A DNA stretch of 62,431 nucleotides, from positions 1 to 62,431 of the forward strand of contig CAMATH010000037.1 in assembly GCA_945860955.1 (NCBI GenBank). The letters are read 5' to 3'. Each line of letters starts with the position of its first letter. The first letter of the stretch is position 1. Below the pieces are notes generated by a model that saw only the letters and a list, made by a program, of their open reading frames with translations, was not told the DNA's origin and did no database searches. Below, piece by piece: positions 62,405-62,431 of this stretch. A program made the position numbers and the translations under genes. This stretch comes from Planctomicrobium piriforme. Its GTDB lineage: Bacteria; Planctomycetota; Planctomycetia; Planctomycetales; Planctomycetaceae.

Positions 62405-62431
62405 ATGTCTGAGGCCCGGTTGTCGATCGCG
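62405..62431 (+). CDS. start of a rightward gene (partial)
   Basis: ATG 62405 is preceded by GGAGG (62393-62397) at seven bases, a clear ribosome-binding site, and opens MSEARLSIA before the window ends. Too short to assign. Confidence 0.4.

Overview
Organism. The window reads as one contiguous piece of a GC-rich planctomycete chromosome (phylum Planctomycetota, probably class Planctomycetia; genus not resolvable from sequence alone). The evidence is the gene content: secreted PVC-type dehydrogenase/haem proteins with CxxCH motifs and HEAT repeats, formylglycine-type sulfatases, a DUF1080-type (3-keto-disaccharide hydrolase) protein, a planctomycete-type ECF sigma factor, an N-terminal LEPLESRVLLA segment on a giant Ig-repeat protein, a Tat-exported protein of planctomycete type, and many TPR proteins. 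No rRNA, tRNA, CRISPR array, integrase or transposase was seen.

Layout. 1-616: 5' part of ftsH (leftward). 768-4400: TetR regulator followed by a translationally coupled DevCAB/MacB-like exporter (permease, ATPase, membrane-fusion protein), then a TPR protein, an amidohydrolase, an SDR protein that lacks its catalytic lysine, a sulfatase and a large PVC-type haem dehydrogenase (to 12798). 12838-14120: a SUKH-domain gene, a broken ribbon-helix-helix antitoxin and a gene-poor stretch. 14121-16574: ECF sigma factor, its membrane-bound partner and a small Tyr-rich secreted protein with a strong terminator. 16729-18898: a YHYH+PEBP protein abutting a collapsed sulfatase pseudogene. 19138-21945: a 935-residue Ig-repeat surface protein with a potentially structured leader. 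22254-26067: a secreted propeller-like protein, then a PadR regulator and a membrane protein behind a promoter that overlaps an inverted repeat. 26232-30097: a three-gene HTTM operon and a TPR lipoprotein. 30427-37213: a second haem dehydrogenase coupled to an endonuclease/phosphatase-family protein and a receiver-like protein, facing a PAS-GAF-receiver protein. 37484-38299: a perfect palindrome in front of an internally deleted Fic gene. 38413-40349: two SPFH proteins. 40706-47932: a phosphodiesterase with a lectin-like N-terminus, and a multi-domain cytochrome. 48069-51938: small membrane protein, methyltransferase, membrane sulfatase. 52247-62431: an O-methyltransferase, a 1124-residue membrane/TPR protein coupled to an ECF sigma factor, a Tat-exported protein facing a DUF1080 protein across a promoter region, a GH18 protein, two hypotheticals and the first codons of a rightward gene.

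How it works together. Most of the window is accessory cell-envelope and polysaccharide-handling equipment: sulfate removal, sugar oxidation with haem electron acceptors, chitin-like glycan hydrolysis and export, plus local regulators (TetR, PadR, two ECF factors). Three loci are decaying or decayed (sulfatase, antitoxin, Fic). The most promising uncharacterised unit is the three-gene operon at 48069-51938.
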